Of a stretch of DNA of 64,000 bases, positions 36,388-45,184 are shown piece by piece (the first letter of the stretch is position 1; the number at the start of each line of letters is the position of its first letter). The stretch is from positions 360,367-424,366 of the forward strand of contig DIHO01000019.1 of assembly GCA_002420185.1 (NCBI GenBank). Reading direction: 5' to 3'. The notes beneath the pieces are model-generated. The model ran no database searches. It saw only the letters and a list, made by a program, of their open reading frames with translations, and was not told the DNA's origin. Source of the stretch: Opitutales bacterium UBA5694 (lineage in GTDB: Bacteria; Verrucomicrobiota; Verrucomicrobiia; Opitutales; Opitutaceae). The translations under genes were made by a program, and so were the position numbers.

Positions 36388-36810
36388 ATGCAAAGAAATT
36401 CCTTCTCTCGGTCGGTCTCTGTAATAATTGTTACCGTTCTCATTTATCAGTCTGCGATTGTAGCTCCGGCGGTCAACATAGCTCTCCCAATTGATGCAGC
36501 CGCAAGAATGTTGAGGTTCATTTGGCCCATTTTCTTTGCCCTTATTGGTCTGCTCGGGCTGGTAAATGCGATATTATCAAAAAAACACAAAGCAGCTGCT
36601 GCGGTAAATTTAGCCACGGTGTTTTCTATGGCGACCTGCTACGTGTTAGTTCCGGTAATAAATGAGGCGAGAGACAGTGGAAATCTAGATGCCTGGAAAG
36701 CACTACATGCGGTTACAGTAGCCCTGACTTTTTTGTCTTTGGTTCTGCAACTTGGATATACTTTAAGATGGTACAAATCAGCTCCGGAGCGGGAAAAAAG
36801 ATCGGTATAG
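36388..36810 (+). CDS. Small integral membrane protein, unknown function
   Basis: 140 residues with four predicted membrane helices (about 8-28, 42-62, 72-92 and 104-126) and a basic C-terminal tail (RWYKSAPEREKRSV). It resembles small DUF-type membrane proteins found in marine Verrucomicrobia, but I recognise no domain. The start ATG 36388 gives a positively charged N-terminus (MQRNSFSR) suited to insertion. Isolated on the plus strand. Confidence 0.65.
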   Translation: MQRNSFSRSVSVIIVTVLIYQSAIVAPAVNIALPIDAAARMLRFIWPIFFALIGLLGLVNAILSKKHKAAAAVNLATVFSMATCYVLVPVINEARDSGNLDAWKALHAVTVALTFLSLVLQLGYTLRWYKSAPEREKRSV

Positions 36811-37032
36811 TCGCGAGAATTACGTGAAATCCAATTCAGCCTTTTTACTCTAAGGGTATAGATTAAGATTGTGAGCTCCCATTTCCCCTGATCAGTAAAA
36901 TGGGTTTCAATGCATTGGGGAACCAACTGTCAGCTGCGCCGACTTTATTTGTCAGTTGGGCAAGCTCACTTCCCCTTCACCTTGAGTTTACTCGCGAAGT
37001 CTTGCTTACACCCGGAAACATGGAGACATTCG

Positions 37033-37899
37033 CTAATGTGATTGAAAAACGGCAAGTTGAGGCAAGTGGTCACTCAACGCAAACGACTCGAGGTCGTTTG
37101 TATTCAGCCGAAAGGCTCCTTCAAACAGCGGTTTCGATTCAACGACCCGATTTGCGATTGGTCCAGCGGCCATAGCGTAATCAATTCTCGTCTGGGGATC
37201 GTCAGACTTCATGGTGAGGCCTTCTCCTACGCCAACCTCGGCGAAGGTATCCACAAAACCAGCGTCAACCCAAAGCTTGTATTCGTCCGTTTCGGGCCGG
37301 TGATTCAGATCGCCAATTAGAAGCATCGACCGCCCGGCATCTATATCCGGTTTCATCGATTCGATCATAGCACGGATTTCTTTGAGGCGAACCGTTGGGT
37401 CGGCTCCTGGGTAAAGATGTGCCGAATGGATAATCAGCGGCTCACCGCTCGACAACTTAATCTTGGCTTGCCCCCAGTGTCGCGTGAACAACTCTTTCGG
37501 TCTCTCGCCTTTCATGGGAGCATTCTGTGAATCAGTGATCTCAAATTTACTCAGCAGTGTTCCCGGCCAATTGCCGCCGCTGGGGAATCGAACGTGGTTC
37601 ATTCCCAAAAGTTCGGCAACTTTTTGCGTTATTTCCTCTTCAGGTGATTCGGAGAAGTTGATGAGGTCGGGGTCGTGTAGAGCGAGCTCCATAGCCAGTC
37701 GATTTGCCATCTGGCCCTCTGCAACCGCCCGCTTCGCCAACGGTCGGTCGTTTGGCCAACCCTTGCATTTGTAAATATTGTAAGCGATAACTCGAAGCGG
37801 CTTCGGTCCTGATTCATCGGCAAATAAGTTTGAGCTAACTGCGGCAAGACTAGTTCCGAGTGCTGTGCAAAAGTTTCGGCGTGAGATTGTAATTGGCAT
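37033..37899 (-). CDS. Endonuclease/exonuclease/phosphatase-family protein, Tat-exported
   Basis: EEP-fold hydrolase (DNase I, sphingomyelinase, inositol phosphatase superfamily). ATG 37899 gives MPITISRRNFCTALGTSL, a twin-arginine signal (SRRNF) followed by a hydrophobic stretch; the earlier in-frame ATG at 37965 only adds 22 residues. VIAYNIYKCKG opens the fold, SGGNWPGTLLSK and LLIGDLNHRPETDE (Asp/Asn pair) are core motifs, and SDHLPQLAVF near the end is the catalytic SDH. The 288-residue length is typical. A secreted phosphodiesterase or nuclease is likely; the substrate is unknown. Confidence 0.85.
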   Translation of the reverse strand: MPITISRRNFCTALGTSLAAVSSNLFADESGPKPLRVIAYNIYKCKGWPNDRPLAKRAVAEGQMANRLAMELALHDPDLINFSESPEEEITQKVAELLGMNHVRFPSGGNWPGTLLSKFEITDSQNAPMKGERPKELFTRHWGQAKIKLSSGEPLIIHSAHLYPGADPTVRLKEIRAMIESMKPDIDAGRSMLLIGDLNHRPETDEYKLWVDAGFVDTFAEVGVGEGLTMKSDDPQTRIDYAMAAGPIANRVVESKPLFEGAFRLNTNDLESFALSDHLPQLAVFQSH

Positions 37900-38086
37900 C
37901 CCCAAGGTAGTGTTTACCAAATCGAAAATAAGCAATTTGCTTTTCCAAGTTTGCCATAAATTCAATTATTCCGATTTGATTAGAAGGAGATAGTTTTCAC
38001 CTTCCTGTTGAAATTTATATCATTTACCAAAAGGGAATAGGGGCGGGCCACACAAGGCGAGAATTATCGTGTATTCGGTCGAATGG

Positions 38087-40837
38087 TTAGTTTGAGGCGG
38101 GGACATCGCGTTTCAGGTTCTTTTTCCGCTGGCTGTTCTGGGGCTTGGATTTGAGTTCGCCGCCGGGGTGGGCGTTACTTTGGTCCTGACGTATCCATTG
38201 CGGCGGCATCATGCGCCGGCTCCAGGTTTGGTAGCGGGCTTTCATTTCTCGGAAAACGCTTGGATACTGAGCGGAGAGGTTGGCACTCTCTTGGGGATCC
38301 TCCTTTAGATTGAACAAGACCTGACCTCCCGTCCGCTCGTTGATCAGTTTCCAGTCGCCCATGCGTAGGGCGTGTTTTGAGCCGGAGCGCCAAAAGAGCT
38401 CTTCGTGTGGGACTTTGCTTTGCTCGCCTTTGATGAAAGGGAGCAGGTCGACGCCATCTATTGCGGTCGCTGTCGTGTCCAATAGCCCGGCCGCTGATAG
38501 TGCGGTGGCGTGACAATCGAATCCCATAACGGGATTTTCGTAGAGGCTGCCGGCTGGTATCGCGTCTGGCCATTGGAAGAGGAAGGGAACGCGAATGCCG
38601 CCTTCGTATAAGGTGCCCTTCATGCCGCGGAAGGGATAGTTTTGCGAGGCATTTAGAGGAGGGATGCCCCCGTTGTCGCTGTAGAACATGATCAGGGTAT
38701 TCTCGGTAAGATTCAGAGTTTTAAGCGTATCCAAAATAACGCCTACAGCGTCATCCATGGCGGAGAGCATCCCGGCCATCACCTTTCGCTTTCTATCTTT
38801 TATATTCGGAAAACGTTTCAGATATTTGTCCGTGGCCTCCATCGGTGTGTGCACGGCATTGAAGGCGAGATAGAGAAAAAAGGGGTCGTTTCGGTTTTGC
38901 TTGATGAAATTAGAGGATTCCTCGGAGAAGGCGTCCGTGAGGTAAGCGGGCTCTTTTGCGACGCGGATTCCATTGCGGTAAAGCAGGTCTCCATTTTTGG
39001 TTTTGGGGTAGTAGCTTCTGGCTCCGCTGTGGAAGACGTAAGTGAAGTCGAAGCCGCGTTCATGCGGTCGCAGGCCTTCTCGAAATCCAATGTGCCACTT
39101 GCCGATCATACCCGTCGCATAACCGACGCCTTTCAGCTTTTCCGAAAGTAGGGGAATGCGTCGAGGGACGCCGAAGTTAGCCGCGGCATAGCGCTCCGGA
39201 CCAGAATTGCGCTCGAATCCGAAACGATGCTGGTACATGCCGGCCATCAGGCCCGCTCGGGAAGGGGAGCACACGGGGTGGTTCGCGTATCCATGGGTGA
39301 AGCGCACGCCATTGGTGGCAATCGAATCGATCCGCGGAGTGGGTACGTCTTGACAACCGTTGACGCCCACATCGGCGTAGCCCAAATCGTCGGCGAGTAT
39401 GAGGATGATGTTCGGTAGACCGCCGGAAGCTTCGACGAGCTTAGTCTGTTTGCCATGGACATTGGCTGAAGCGGCGACTGGAGAAGCTTTTGCGGTAGAG
39501 CTGTGTGTCGAATTCGCTGAAACGGCGTAGATCCATCCGGTGTCATGACTAGGCATTCCATTGCATTCACCACCTCCGAGGTAAAGTATGTTGTCTTCGC
39601 CTTCGAAGGGCGACCGAACGATTGTTCGAACGGCACCGCTGGTCCCTTTGCCAGCGGCTTCGAAGGACCGTACGGTGTAGACGGGCTTTCTATTTTTTAG
39701 GGAGCGGATGAGGAGATTGCGTTCTGAGGCGAAGTAGCGGATCGGTCGTCGTCCGTCGTCCCGGATGCGGATGTTGCGTTCTTCCATGCCCCCGTTCTCG
39801 GCATAGTTCTTGTCGTAGCTACACTGAAATCCGATGTACCAACGGTCTTGCCCATCCGGGCCTATATCATGCACAATTTTATTGTAGCCTGCCAAGGAAC
39901 CGTCGATGGGCAGATTCCATTCCTTGGCTAGAAACGCCGCTATATCTAATTCTTTCTTAATCACGTTGTTCCGGTTCGGGTCGAGCATTTTAGCGACGCC
40001 GGTGGTAATGAAGAGCAAGGCTTCTTTGTTGCCGGAAGGGGCGGGTACTGTAACCAATCCGCGGATACCGCCGCCTGAGGTCATTCTCGCGTTGTGGTAG
40101 ACGGACTTCCATTTCGGTTTTTTCCCATCCTCGCGTACCCAGATGTCTTTGGTCGAGGAGGCGTAGAGTTTGCCGTTGCAGACCGCGTATTCCATGAAGC
40201 GCTGCCCCTTTGGTAGGATGAGTTCCGGCTTGCGGCTCCACACCAATTTGCCCTCGGCGTCAGCGTCGTAGGTGGCGGTGAGAATTCCGAGCGAGGCTTC
40301 GGCGTTTTTAGTGCCGCTTACTCCGGCAAAGACCATGTCAGTGCCGGTCACCGTATCCCGGTGAAATCCCATGCCGCGAACTTGGGAGGTGGTTCTACTT
40401 TTTCCCAATGGGAATTCCAGCCAGTCGTCGTTTTCGTCCTGGCGGGCCCAGATCGATACGACGCCTCTTCGGGAAAGCGGGGCTGCGAGCAGGATCGTCA
40501 CAGGTTCAATCGGCTCGCCTCGATGATCGGATCTGAATTCGAATGACTGTAAAGCGGTCATTCGCGTGTGGTTCGCGATCATATCCAGATCGACTTTCCA
40601 ATCCGAATCCTTCGACTCCTTCATTAGGACTTGGCAGCCGCCGAGAGAGCGGTCTGTTTCCATCCATAGGCTGGTGGCGGCGAAGAGCTTTCCCTGGTGA
40701 CTAGCGAGCTTTAAAATCTCGGTCCCGCTCATGCGTTTACCGTTTTCATCGGAAGCGCCCGCGGTCCAGGAAGTGGTAGCGTCGATTGCGTTGGAAAAGA
40801 CGAAGAGGGTGAGAAGGAGGCAAAGCGTTTGTTTCAT
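38087..40837 (-). CDS. Sulfatase fused to an N-terminal beta-propeller-like domain
   Basis: 916-residue exported protein with signal peptide at about 1-18. Residues about 20-460 are a beta-rich repeat region (ASHQGKLFAATSLW, NGKLYASSTKDIWV, ILYLGGGECNGMPS) that looks like a degenerate beta-propeller; the role is unknown, perhaps substrate capture. Residues about 470-890 are a type I sulfatase: ILADDLGYADVG, CSPSR with Cys523, GKWHIGFREG and MFYSDNGGIPPL. The tail is basic and low-complexity. Base composition is more GC-rich than in the neighbouring accessory genes, suggesting separate acquisition. Sulfated-glycan degradation is inferred. Confidence 0.85.
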   Translation of the reverse strand: MKQTLCLLLTLFVFSNAIDATTSWTAGASDENGKRMSGTEILKLASHQGKLFAATSLWMETDRSLGGCQVLMKESKDSDWKVDLDMIANHTRMTALQSFEFRSDHRGEPIEPVTILLAAPLSRRGVVSIWARQDENDDWLEFPLGKSRTTSQVRGMGFHRDTVTGTDMVFAGVSGTKNAEASLGILTATYDADAEGKLVWSRKPELILPKGQRFMEYAVCNGKLYASSTKDIWVREDGKKPKWKSVYHNARMTSGGGIRGLVTVPAPSGNKEALLFITTGVAKMLDPNRNNVIKKELDIAAFLAKEWNLPIDGSLAGYNKIVHDIGPDGQDRWYIGFQCSYDKNYAENGGMEERNIRIRDDGRRPIRYFASERNLLIRSLKNRKPVYTVRSFEAAGKGTSGAVRTIVRSPFEGEDNILYLGGGECNGMPSHDTGWIYAVSANSTHSSTAKASPVAASANVHGKQTKLVEASGGLPNIILILADDLGYADVGVNGCQDVPTPRIDSIATNGVRFTHGYANHPVCSPSRAGLMAGMYQHRFGFERNSGPERYAAANFGVPRRIPLLSEKLKGVGYATGMIGKWHIGFREGLRPHERGFDFTYVFHSGARSYYPKTKNGDLLYRNGIRVAKEPAYLTDAFSEESSNFIKQNRNDPFFLYLAFNAVHTPMEATDKYLKRFPNIKDRKRKVMAGMLSAMDDAVGVILDTLKTLNLTENTLIMFYSDNGGIPPLNASQNYPFRGMKGTLYEGGIRVPFLFQWPDAIPAGSLYENPVMGFDCHATALSAAGLLDTTATAIDGVDLLPFIKGEQSKVPHEELFWRSGSKHALRMGDWKLINERTGGQVLFNLKEDPQESANLSAQYPSVFREMKARYQTWSRRMMPPQWIRQDQSNAHPGGELKSKPQNSQRKKNLKRDVPASN

Positions 40838-40913
40838 GGCAAAGCAATTTGGTTGGGTAAAACACTGCTCTCGGGGGCTATCGCTGGACTTGCCCTATTT
40901 GGACATTAAAAAA

Positions 40914-41015
40914 TTAATTTTTAGATTCGTTGGACCGGTTAATTCGCTCTTGTCTTCCAATACGGTCTTTCATCTTTTCAAGCAGGTCATTTTGTTTTTC
41001 CAACAACTCGCACAC
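40914..41015 (-). CDS. Possible small coiled-coil peptide
   Basis: From GTG 41015 a 33-residue frame reads CELLEKQNDLLEKMKDRIG with a charged tail and stops at 40914-40916. The heptad-like Leu spacing suggests a coiled coil. It follows the small membrane peptide by 20 nt. Weak start context; may not be real. Confidence 0.25.
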   Translation of the reverse strand: MCELLEKQNDLLEKMKDRIGRQERINRSNESKN

Positions 41016-41035
41016 CCGTGCTAGTCGTTTTCGGC

Positions 41036-41134
41036 CTAATGTCTCTCCTTAAAATTGTATCCCAGAAATAATAATGATACCAAAAAGATAGCAACGCTGA
41101 CGAATATTAAGGCAAAAAGCTCTACTATTTCCAT
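41036..41134 (-). CDS. Possible small single-helix membrane peptide
   Basis: ATG 41134 preceded by GGTGG a few bases upstream opens a 32-residue frame that is one membrane helix (VELFALIFVSVAIFLVSLLF) with a basic end (KERH). It ends at 41036-41038. The pairing of a one-helix peptide with a downstream coiled-coil peptide resembles phage lysis or small-membrane-protein pairs, but there is no homology I can name. Confidence 0.35.
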   Translation of the reverse strand: MEIVELFALIFVSVAIFLVSLLFLGYNFKERH

Positions 41135-41239
41135 ATTTCCACCCTACCATCCCAGATCCCCATTCAGAAGATAAATTTTCTGGCTATAGGGGATATATAT
41201 GTTGGGGCAGTCAGCAGATTCATGTGGTACAATGGTAGC

Positions 41240-41767
41240 ATGAAGTTGGAAGCCCCAGAGTTGTAGGAGAGCATCGCTGATGCGGTGAATGATTTTGCAA
41301 ACAAGAAGCGAGAAGCAGGTGTTAAGAGCTTGTCTAGAATGAACCCTGTGAAAGTGGGGAAGATCTTGTATTTATTTTGCCTCGGAGTGAGCCAATCACA
41401 GATGGTTAAAAAGTACGGGTTTTGCCACAAAAGCATCAAACATACGCTTCAAGAATACGCTGACCATCTTGGCAAATGGACAGAGGTTGGAGCGAGGTTG
41501 AGCAAGCAACTTTTTCTCAATCTCCACTCATTACAAGAAGACATCATTGAGGATGTCAGGGAGCGTATGGAGAGTGGTAAACTGAAGCCCACGTTCCGCG
41601 ATGTTTATTACGTCTCAACAGCTAAGGACAAATGCTGGGAACAAGCTCACCGCATTGAGGAACTTAAGAAAGAGACGACGTTTACAAGGAACGTCGTTAC
41701 TCAGGAGGAACATGAGAAGCCGCTAGCCAAGGTGCGAGGATGGGCGGGGAAGATGGTGAACGAATAG
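41240..41767 (+). CDS. Phage-like DNA-binding protein (terminase small subunit-like), interrupted by an in-frame TAG
   Basis: The frame from GTG 41285 to 41767 encodes 160 residues. A helix-turn-helix lies near residues 18-50 (KVGKILYLFCLGVSQSQMVK and KYGFCHKSIKHTLQEYA), and the rest is helical and charged, as in terminase small subunits or related DNA-binding proteins. Upstream in the same frame, ATG 41240 begins MKLEAPEL, then a TAG at 41264-41266, then ESIADAV into the gene. The extension continues the helical pattern, so the gene may have lost its true start, may use GTG 41285, or may be read through. Near the right end of the accessory region. Confidence 0.45.
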
Positions 41768-41822
41768 CTCTTAAGCTTTTTCACGGTCTCGGCCCGAAAA
41801 AATGCCCGACCAATAAATTAAA

Positions 41823-42194
41823 TCAAACGGCTTTCATTGCATGCGCCATTTTTTGGCTATCATCGTAAGCCCAGAACTCTTTTATTTTGCCCCCTTCAAT
41901 TTTATGGAAATGCCCAAATTTAGCTTTCAGATCGTCAGCAGATGCATTCAGTTGGGTTGCGACCTGATCTCCTTCAGAAATCATACTCTCTACGGTTAGA
42001 GAAAAATTATCATAGTGGGATGGTATCAATGCTAATAGGCCCATGAACTCATTAATCCCATTACAAGTTCCAGAGAATTTGTGCATGCCGTTTATAGTGA
42101 CGGTGCAATCCTCATGGAAAAGTTTGACGAAATTTTCCATATCGCCTGATGCGAAACAATCGTATCCTTTTTGAACTACTTCTTTAGGTGTCAT
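41823..42194 (-). CDS. SnoaL/NTF2-like domain protein
   Basis: 123-residue cone-shaped alpha+beta domain of the SnoaL-like/ketosteroid isomerase superfamily. EVVQKGYDCFASGDMENFVK, LFHEDCTVTING and KIEGGKIKEFWAYDD are characteristic segments. Members range from polyketide cyclases to stress-related proteins, and catalytic residues cannot be assigned. Cytoplasmic. It is 24 nt downstream of the truncated LRR gene on the same strand. Single-gene role unknown. Confidence 0.8.
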   Translation of the reverse strand: MTPKEVVQKGYDCFASGDMENFVKLFHEDCTVTINGMHKFSGTCNGINEFMGLLALIPSHYDNFSLTVESMISEGDQVATQLNASADDLKAKFGHFHKIEGGKIKEFWAYDDSQKMAHAMKAV

Positions 42195-42218
42195 TTAAAA
42201 TCTCCTTATTTTATGTTT

Positions 42219-42776
42219 TTAGGTCATCTTTCCGCTAACTTTTTGAAATGTAATTGTGGTGTCTTGTATCAAAAGATTGAAAAAGAGCAATGCATATATG
42301 TGCCAAGCATGAGCCGCAAAGATCAGTTGATTAAAATTAATTTCTAGGCGAGGGGATGGCAACAAGCCCATCGCATTGAGGATCGGCAGAGTTACGCTGG
42401 TAAGGTTGGTGCAATTATAGAACGCATAATTCCCAATACTCGTAACGCTGTTTCCAATGGTTACGCTGGTAAGGCTGGAGCAATTATAGAACGCATCATC
42501 CCCAATACTCGTCACGTTGTCGGGGATGGTTACACTGGTCACGGTGGTGTTCCCATCGCCGAAGATGGAAGTTGCACGATCATTCCCTACCTTAATTACA
42601 GGATTCCCATCGACTACGCCTGGGATGTCCACCGCCCCGCCATCACCTGAATAGCCCGTGATGGTGGCTTGGCTGCCAGAGACTGAATATGTCCAATCCC
42701 CAGAGGTGGCTCCCAACAAAGTCTGATGGGCAGAGGTAATAAAAAGGGCGACGAGCAGAACCAGTGGTGCTTTCAT
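42219..42776 (-). CDS. Exported BspA-type leucine-rich repeat protein, apparently truncated
   Basis: 185 residues. Signal peptide at about 1-23. WTYSVSGSQATITGYSGDGG is the typical start of verrucomicrobial BspA-like LRR proteins. About three LRR_5 units follow (VTSVTIPDNVTSIGDDAFYN and SLTSVTIGNSVTSIG), and then the repeat pattern ends abruptly at LPILNAMGLL. The last ~50 residues are unrelated and hydrophobic, as if read from foreign sequence after a deletion. Full-length relatives have many more repeats, so this is likely a 3'-deleted gene. Such proteins are surface adhesins or binding proteins. Confidence 0.75.
   Translation of the reverse strand: MKAPLVLLVALFITSAHQTLLGATSGDWTYSVSGSQATITGYSGDGGAVDIPGVVDGNPVIKVGNDRATSIFGDGNTTVTSVTIPDNVTSIGDDAFYNCSSLTSVTIGNSVTSIGNYAFYNCTNLTSVTLPILNAMGLLPSPRLEINFNQLIFAAHAWHIYALLFFNLLIQDTTITFQKVSGKMT
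42391..42570 (-). repeat. Tandem 69-bp repeat encoding LRR units
   Basis: The word GTTACGCTGG (third copy GTTACACTGG) recurs at 42391, 42460 and 42529, a strict 69-bp period that equals 23 codons, the LRR_5 unit length. The first two units are nearly identical (GCAATTATAGAACGCAT shared). Such repeats recombine easily, which may explain the shortened gene. Confidence 0.8.
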
Positions 42777-43334
42777 TAATTGATCCCTGCCGAGGCTTGC
42801 TTAGAAAGGAAAGCCCTTTTTGAGAGAATAGGCTTTTATGTGTCTGGGAGGAACCCCATCTAGCCCCAATCTCCTTTCCCTATTAAGGGGGGATGAATTA
42901 GGGTACCAATTTCTTCTTCGGTCCCGGAAACCCTTACCTCAACCTAACTTTATGATGCACATGAAGAGAGCTAGTAAACAATGGCTACTAGGAGGTGCAC
43001 TCTCCGCCATTCAGTAGAAGGATTAAGATCTAGAAATTGCGAACGGTCAATACATGTAACAACCGCATGAGCAGGATTAGAGCCCACCGGGTTTGACGTA
43101 GCAAGCTTGCGAGCGAAGAAGGGACATATGCAGCTTGGGTCCGAACAGTGCTGATCAGCATCGGGCAATTATGAATCACCTCTAATATAAAAACTCAAGT
43201 GCTCGCATGTAAAAGTGTTTTTTGTGTTCCGATGTTTCTGACGACATGAGTTCTGCGACCGCTTGGGGTATTAGTTGACCGCTACTGAGATTATCCTGTT
43301 CGAACGAGGCGAGGTAGGTTAAGGAATCGTTTTA
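42777..43334. other. Intergenic region at the accessory/core boundary
   Basis: 558 nt without a supportable gene. It holds the 12-bp tRNA-Ser-like word at 43000-43011. The rest shows nothing I can assign. Confidence 0.45.
43000..43011 (+). repeat. Short copy of the tRNA-Ser 3' terminus (possible distal att site)
   Basis: CTCTCCGCCATT matches 15198-15209 exactly, including encoded CCA and two flanking bases, and 14 of the surrounding 16 positions agree. It lies where accessory genes give way to core genes. Twelve bases are only suggestive. Confidence 0.35.
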
Positions 43335-44117
43335 GTGAAGATCACATTTCTAGGAACTGGTACATCTCAGGGGGTACCCGTAATCGGATGCAGTTGTCCG
43401 ACTTGCGTTTCGACCGATCCGCGCAACACGCGCTACCGGACGCATGCCCACGTGGAGATTGGAAATTTGAATATCCAAGTAGATGCCGCTCCTGAATTCC
43501 GGATACAGGCCCTCAAACACTCAATACCGAAAATTGATATGGTCCTGCTGACCCATGGGCATGCCGACCACATTCTAGGGATGGACGACTTAAGACGCTA
43601 TTGCGATATGCGTGATGGGGAAGCTCTTCCGGTCTACACTAACGAAGAGGGGAAAGAGCGGATGCGAAGTATATATGGATACGCTATACGGGGAAAACCC
43701 AAGGAGTACGGCTATCCTGCATTTTCCCTTTTTCGGATGCCTTCGAGGCTAGATCTGCCGGCTGGAGTGATTCATTCGTTTAATCAGAGGCATGGAAACT
43801 TTGAATCGCTTGGGTTTGTATTCATAGAACGATTCACAAGCAAGAAGCTCGCCTATTTTACCGATTGCGATTCTGTGAAGCAAAAAGCTATCGAGCGGGC
43901 GAAGGGTGCTGACTTGGCTGTGCTTGATGGGCTGCGCTTTAAGGCCCACAAATCGCACATGAGTGTCGAGCAAGCGATCGAGGTAGCTGATAAAATAGGG
44001 GCTAAAAAGACCTACTTAATCCACATGACGCATCACGTGAATCACGCTATTGCTGAGACGAAATTGCCGGGAAAAGTTCGATTCGCTTACGACAATTTGG
44101 TGGTTGACCTTTGTTAG
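43335..44117 (+). CDS. PhnP-like metallo-beta-lactamase fold hydrolase
   Basis: 260-residue cytoplasmic hydrolase starting at GTG 43335. FLGTGTSQGVPVIGCSCPTC is the hallmark of the PhnP/YycJ-like group, with a Cys-rich metal site. THGHADH near residue 74 is the di-metal motif, FTDCD near 178 and LIHMTHH near 230 provide the remaining ligands. PhnP is a cyclic-phosphate phosphodiesterase, but no phosphonate genes are near, so a general cyclic-nucleotide or RNA-processing role is possible. It is the first core-type gene after the accessory region. Confidence 0.88.
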   Translation: MKITFLGTGTSQGVPVIGCSCPTCVSTDPRNTRYRTHAHVEIGNLNIQVDAAPEFRIQALKHSIPKIDMVLLTHGHADHILGMDDLRRYCDMRDGEALPVYTNEEGKERMRSIYGYAIRGKPKEYGYPAFSLFRMPSRLDLPAGVIHSFNQRHGNFESLGFVFIERFTSKKLAYFTDCDSVKQKAIERAKGADLAVLDGLRFKAHKSHMSVEQAIEVADKIGAKKTYLIHMTHHVNHAIAETKLPGKVRFAYDNLVVDLC

Positions 44118-44196
44118 GACTTATTGGAAGGGATTGATACGTTTAACCAGCGTAGACTTCGACTGATGTATCTTGCAGAAACGTGTTCAGCTGAGT

Positions 44197-45111
44197 CTAG
44201 TTGACCGTTATCGGAACGACGACTTCGGAATAGCCGGGGATCGTGATGAAGAGGCTTCCAGACCCTGGGGATGCTCCTTGGACCGGAACGCTCGTAGAAC
44301 GCTGGCCAGCTTCAATTCTCACGAAATCCATAATGACGCTATCAGGAATGTCCGTGTGAACGTCTATCGAGAGACCGCCTGGAGGAGCTTCTTCGGGAAT
44401 CGTGAAGACCAAAAGACTGGATTGTCCTTGTGCGATCGTCGAAGGCTGGAGCCGTACACTCACCCTTGAAGAGTCGATTCTAAGCGTTCCCGCGATAATC
44501 TCACCGCTGATACCCATGACTTTCACCGCATAACCACGACCCTCGGGCAGTGAAGGAACGTAGAAGGATAGTGAAGTAGAGCTGTCAAAGCGGGTAGCCG
44601 CTGGAGTGTCTCCAACCAGAATTTTGTCGGTCTGTGTGAATCCTCTGCCAAGCACGGCTACGCGTGTGCCCACGGGGGCCCGGTTAACTTCAAGTTCCAC
44701 GGTGTACCGATTCTCGATAGAAAACCGGTTCAACTCAGTGACTATTTCCTTAGTCGTAGCACCATTTTCGGTTTTGAGGTCGTAGTGAACGAGCATGTAG
44801 AACGCAGCCTCACTACGACCCGAAGGCATGCGAAAATCGTACTCAAAGAGGCTAGTACTCCCAGGAGTCAGACTCATGGGGTGGATTTTACCGTCGATCA
44901 CGATTTGCGGCCTCAGACTTTCTTTGATAACGGAGCTATTCTTGACCTTGATTTGAGCCGTGATGGTGTAAACATTCGATGGGTTTGCCTTCATGGTTGA
45001 AGGTGTCAGGTCGATGACGTTTATATTACATCCTGCCATCGTGAGCACGAGCGGCATGAGCAGGCAAATGAGCCAGTTTCTATGTGTGGACTTGGATGCT
45101 GAGGTATCCAT
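44197..45111 (-). CDS. Lipoprotein with IPT/TIG-like beta-sandwich
   Basis: 304-residue predicted lipoprotein. Basic N-terminus, hydrophobic stretch and lipobox LTMAGC put the lipid on Cys28. The body is beta-rich, with an IPT/TIG-like segment near residues 140-210 (GTRVAVLGRGFTQTDKILVG). No catalytic motif is visible. It is divergent from hemW with a 73-nt gap. An envelope-associated structural or binding role is the most that can be said. Confidence 0.7.
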   Translation of the reverse strand: MDTSASKSTHRNWLICLLMPLVLTMAGCNINVIDLTPSTMKANPSNVYTITAQIKVKNSSVIKESLRPQIVIDGKIHPMSLTPGSTSLFEYDFRMPSGRSEAAFYMLVHYDLKTENGATTKEIVTELNRFSIENRYTVELEVNRAPVGTRVAVLGRGFTQTDKILVGDTPAATRFDSSTSLSFYVPSLPEGRGYAVKVMGISGEIIAGTLRIDSSRVSVRLQPSTIAQGQSSLLVFTIPEEAPPGGLSIDVHTDIPDSVIMDFVRIEAGQRSTSVPVQGASPGSGSLFITIPGYSEVVVPITVN

Positions 45112-45184
45112 GATATTGAGTCGGTAGACTAAATTAGGCCTTGAATTTCGAATAGATTAGAAGTGTCAGTAAAGCACAAAGATC

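Noticed and set aside
42391..42570. CRISPR-like regular repeats
   Set aside because: The 69-bp period is in frame with a signal-peptide LRR protein and the units are contiguous with no unique spacers.
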